NCBI GenBank assembly: GCA_032173965.1
Contig: CM063288.1
Coordinates: forward strand, 27,126,001-27,190,000
Direction: 5' to 3'
DNA length: 64,000 nucleotides
DNA from: Sitta carolinensis
Lineage: Eukaryota; Chordata; Aves; Passeriformes; Sittidae
Shown here: piece by piece, positions 63,745 to 64,000 of the stretch
Layout of the letters: each line of letters starts with the position of its first letter
Numbering within the stretch: position 1 is the first letter of the stretch
The notes under the pieces: generated by a model
What the model was told of the DNA's origin: nothing
The model's input: only the letters and a program-made list of their open reading frames with translations
Databases searched by the model: none
Made by a program: the position numbers and the translations under genes

Positions 63745-64000
63745 CTGCAGGACAAGTAAGAACAGCTGCATAAAACTCCCACCTCTCACTAAACTTTGGC
63801 CACTGCCTTTGCATTAAACACTTTTGTTTCATCAAGCTAGCAGAAGCACTAGTCACTGGTAGTGATGCAAGCCACCCATTCTTCTATGAACAACTTTCTA
63901 GGGTTGTATTTCAATAATCCATTTTATGATGTAACCCTTCTACAGAGTGATTAACCAGCAAAGTGTGAAGGTTTATTTGTCTTCTGATAAAGAAAAAACA

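Overview
This is a vertebrate nuclear genome window, almost certainly from a bird and most likely a neoavian (songbird-type) one. Every real gene is split into short exons with GT-AG introns, and the rest is AT-rich non-coding sequence punctuated by three CpG islands. The interspersed repeats fit birds: a CR1 LINE 3' fragment near 23.4 kb and several avian-type endogenous-retrovirus solo LTRs. There are no operons and no prokaryotic features. Species and repeat-family names are inferred from memory of family consensus sequences, not from a search.

Gene order (conserved with human 2q33.1, inverted): HYCC2/FAM126B (+, 3' part, 652-15011, with a long 3'UTR to about 22.3 kb); ORC2 (+, complete, 22866-38956, 16 coding exons, 571 aa); NIF3L1 (-, complete, 41348-46260, 6 coding exons, 377 aa); PPIL3 (+, complete, 47542-51607, 6 coding exons, 161 aa); a decayed CLK1 (+, about 55.6-59.0 kb); BZW1 (-, 3' part, 60552-63744, last 7 coding exons, 285 aa). 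All exon joins were checked by eye for splice dinucleotides and for reading-frame continuity.

Layout. 0-22.3 kb: HYCC2 exons, an in-phase candidate cassette exon at 9256-9423, and a roughly 7.3 kb AT-rich 3'UTR ending with Pumilio-type sites and an AATAAA. 22.4-23.3 kb: CpG-island promoter of ORC2, followed by a CR1 fragment in intron 1. 23.9-39.9 kb: ORC2 body, with a well-bounded solo LTR (7-bp target duplication) in one intron and two more LTR-like insertions in others. 39.9-41.2 kb: short tail-to-tail gap between ORC2 and NIF3L1. 46.2-47.0 kb: divergent CpG-island promoter shared by NIF3L1 and PPIL3, containing an exact 45-bp tandem duplication. 52-59 kb: where mammals have CLK1, this genome keeps only relics: an orphan CpG island at 53.2-53.56 kb and collinear CLK-kinase exon fragments with stops, frameshifts, a deleted catalytic-loop segment and an LTR inserted among them. 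59.2-64 kb: BZW1.

The genes are housekeeping functions with no shared pathway: PI4P synthesis at the plasma membrane (HYCC2), replication origin licensing (ORC2), a metal-binding NIF3 protein (NIF3L1), a spliceosomal cyclophilin (PPIL3) and a translation-initiation regulator (BZW1). The most notable observation is the fossil CLK1, a splicing kinase gene lost at its syntenic position while its neighbours are intact.
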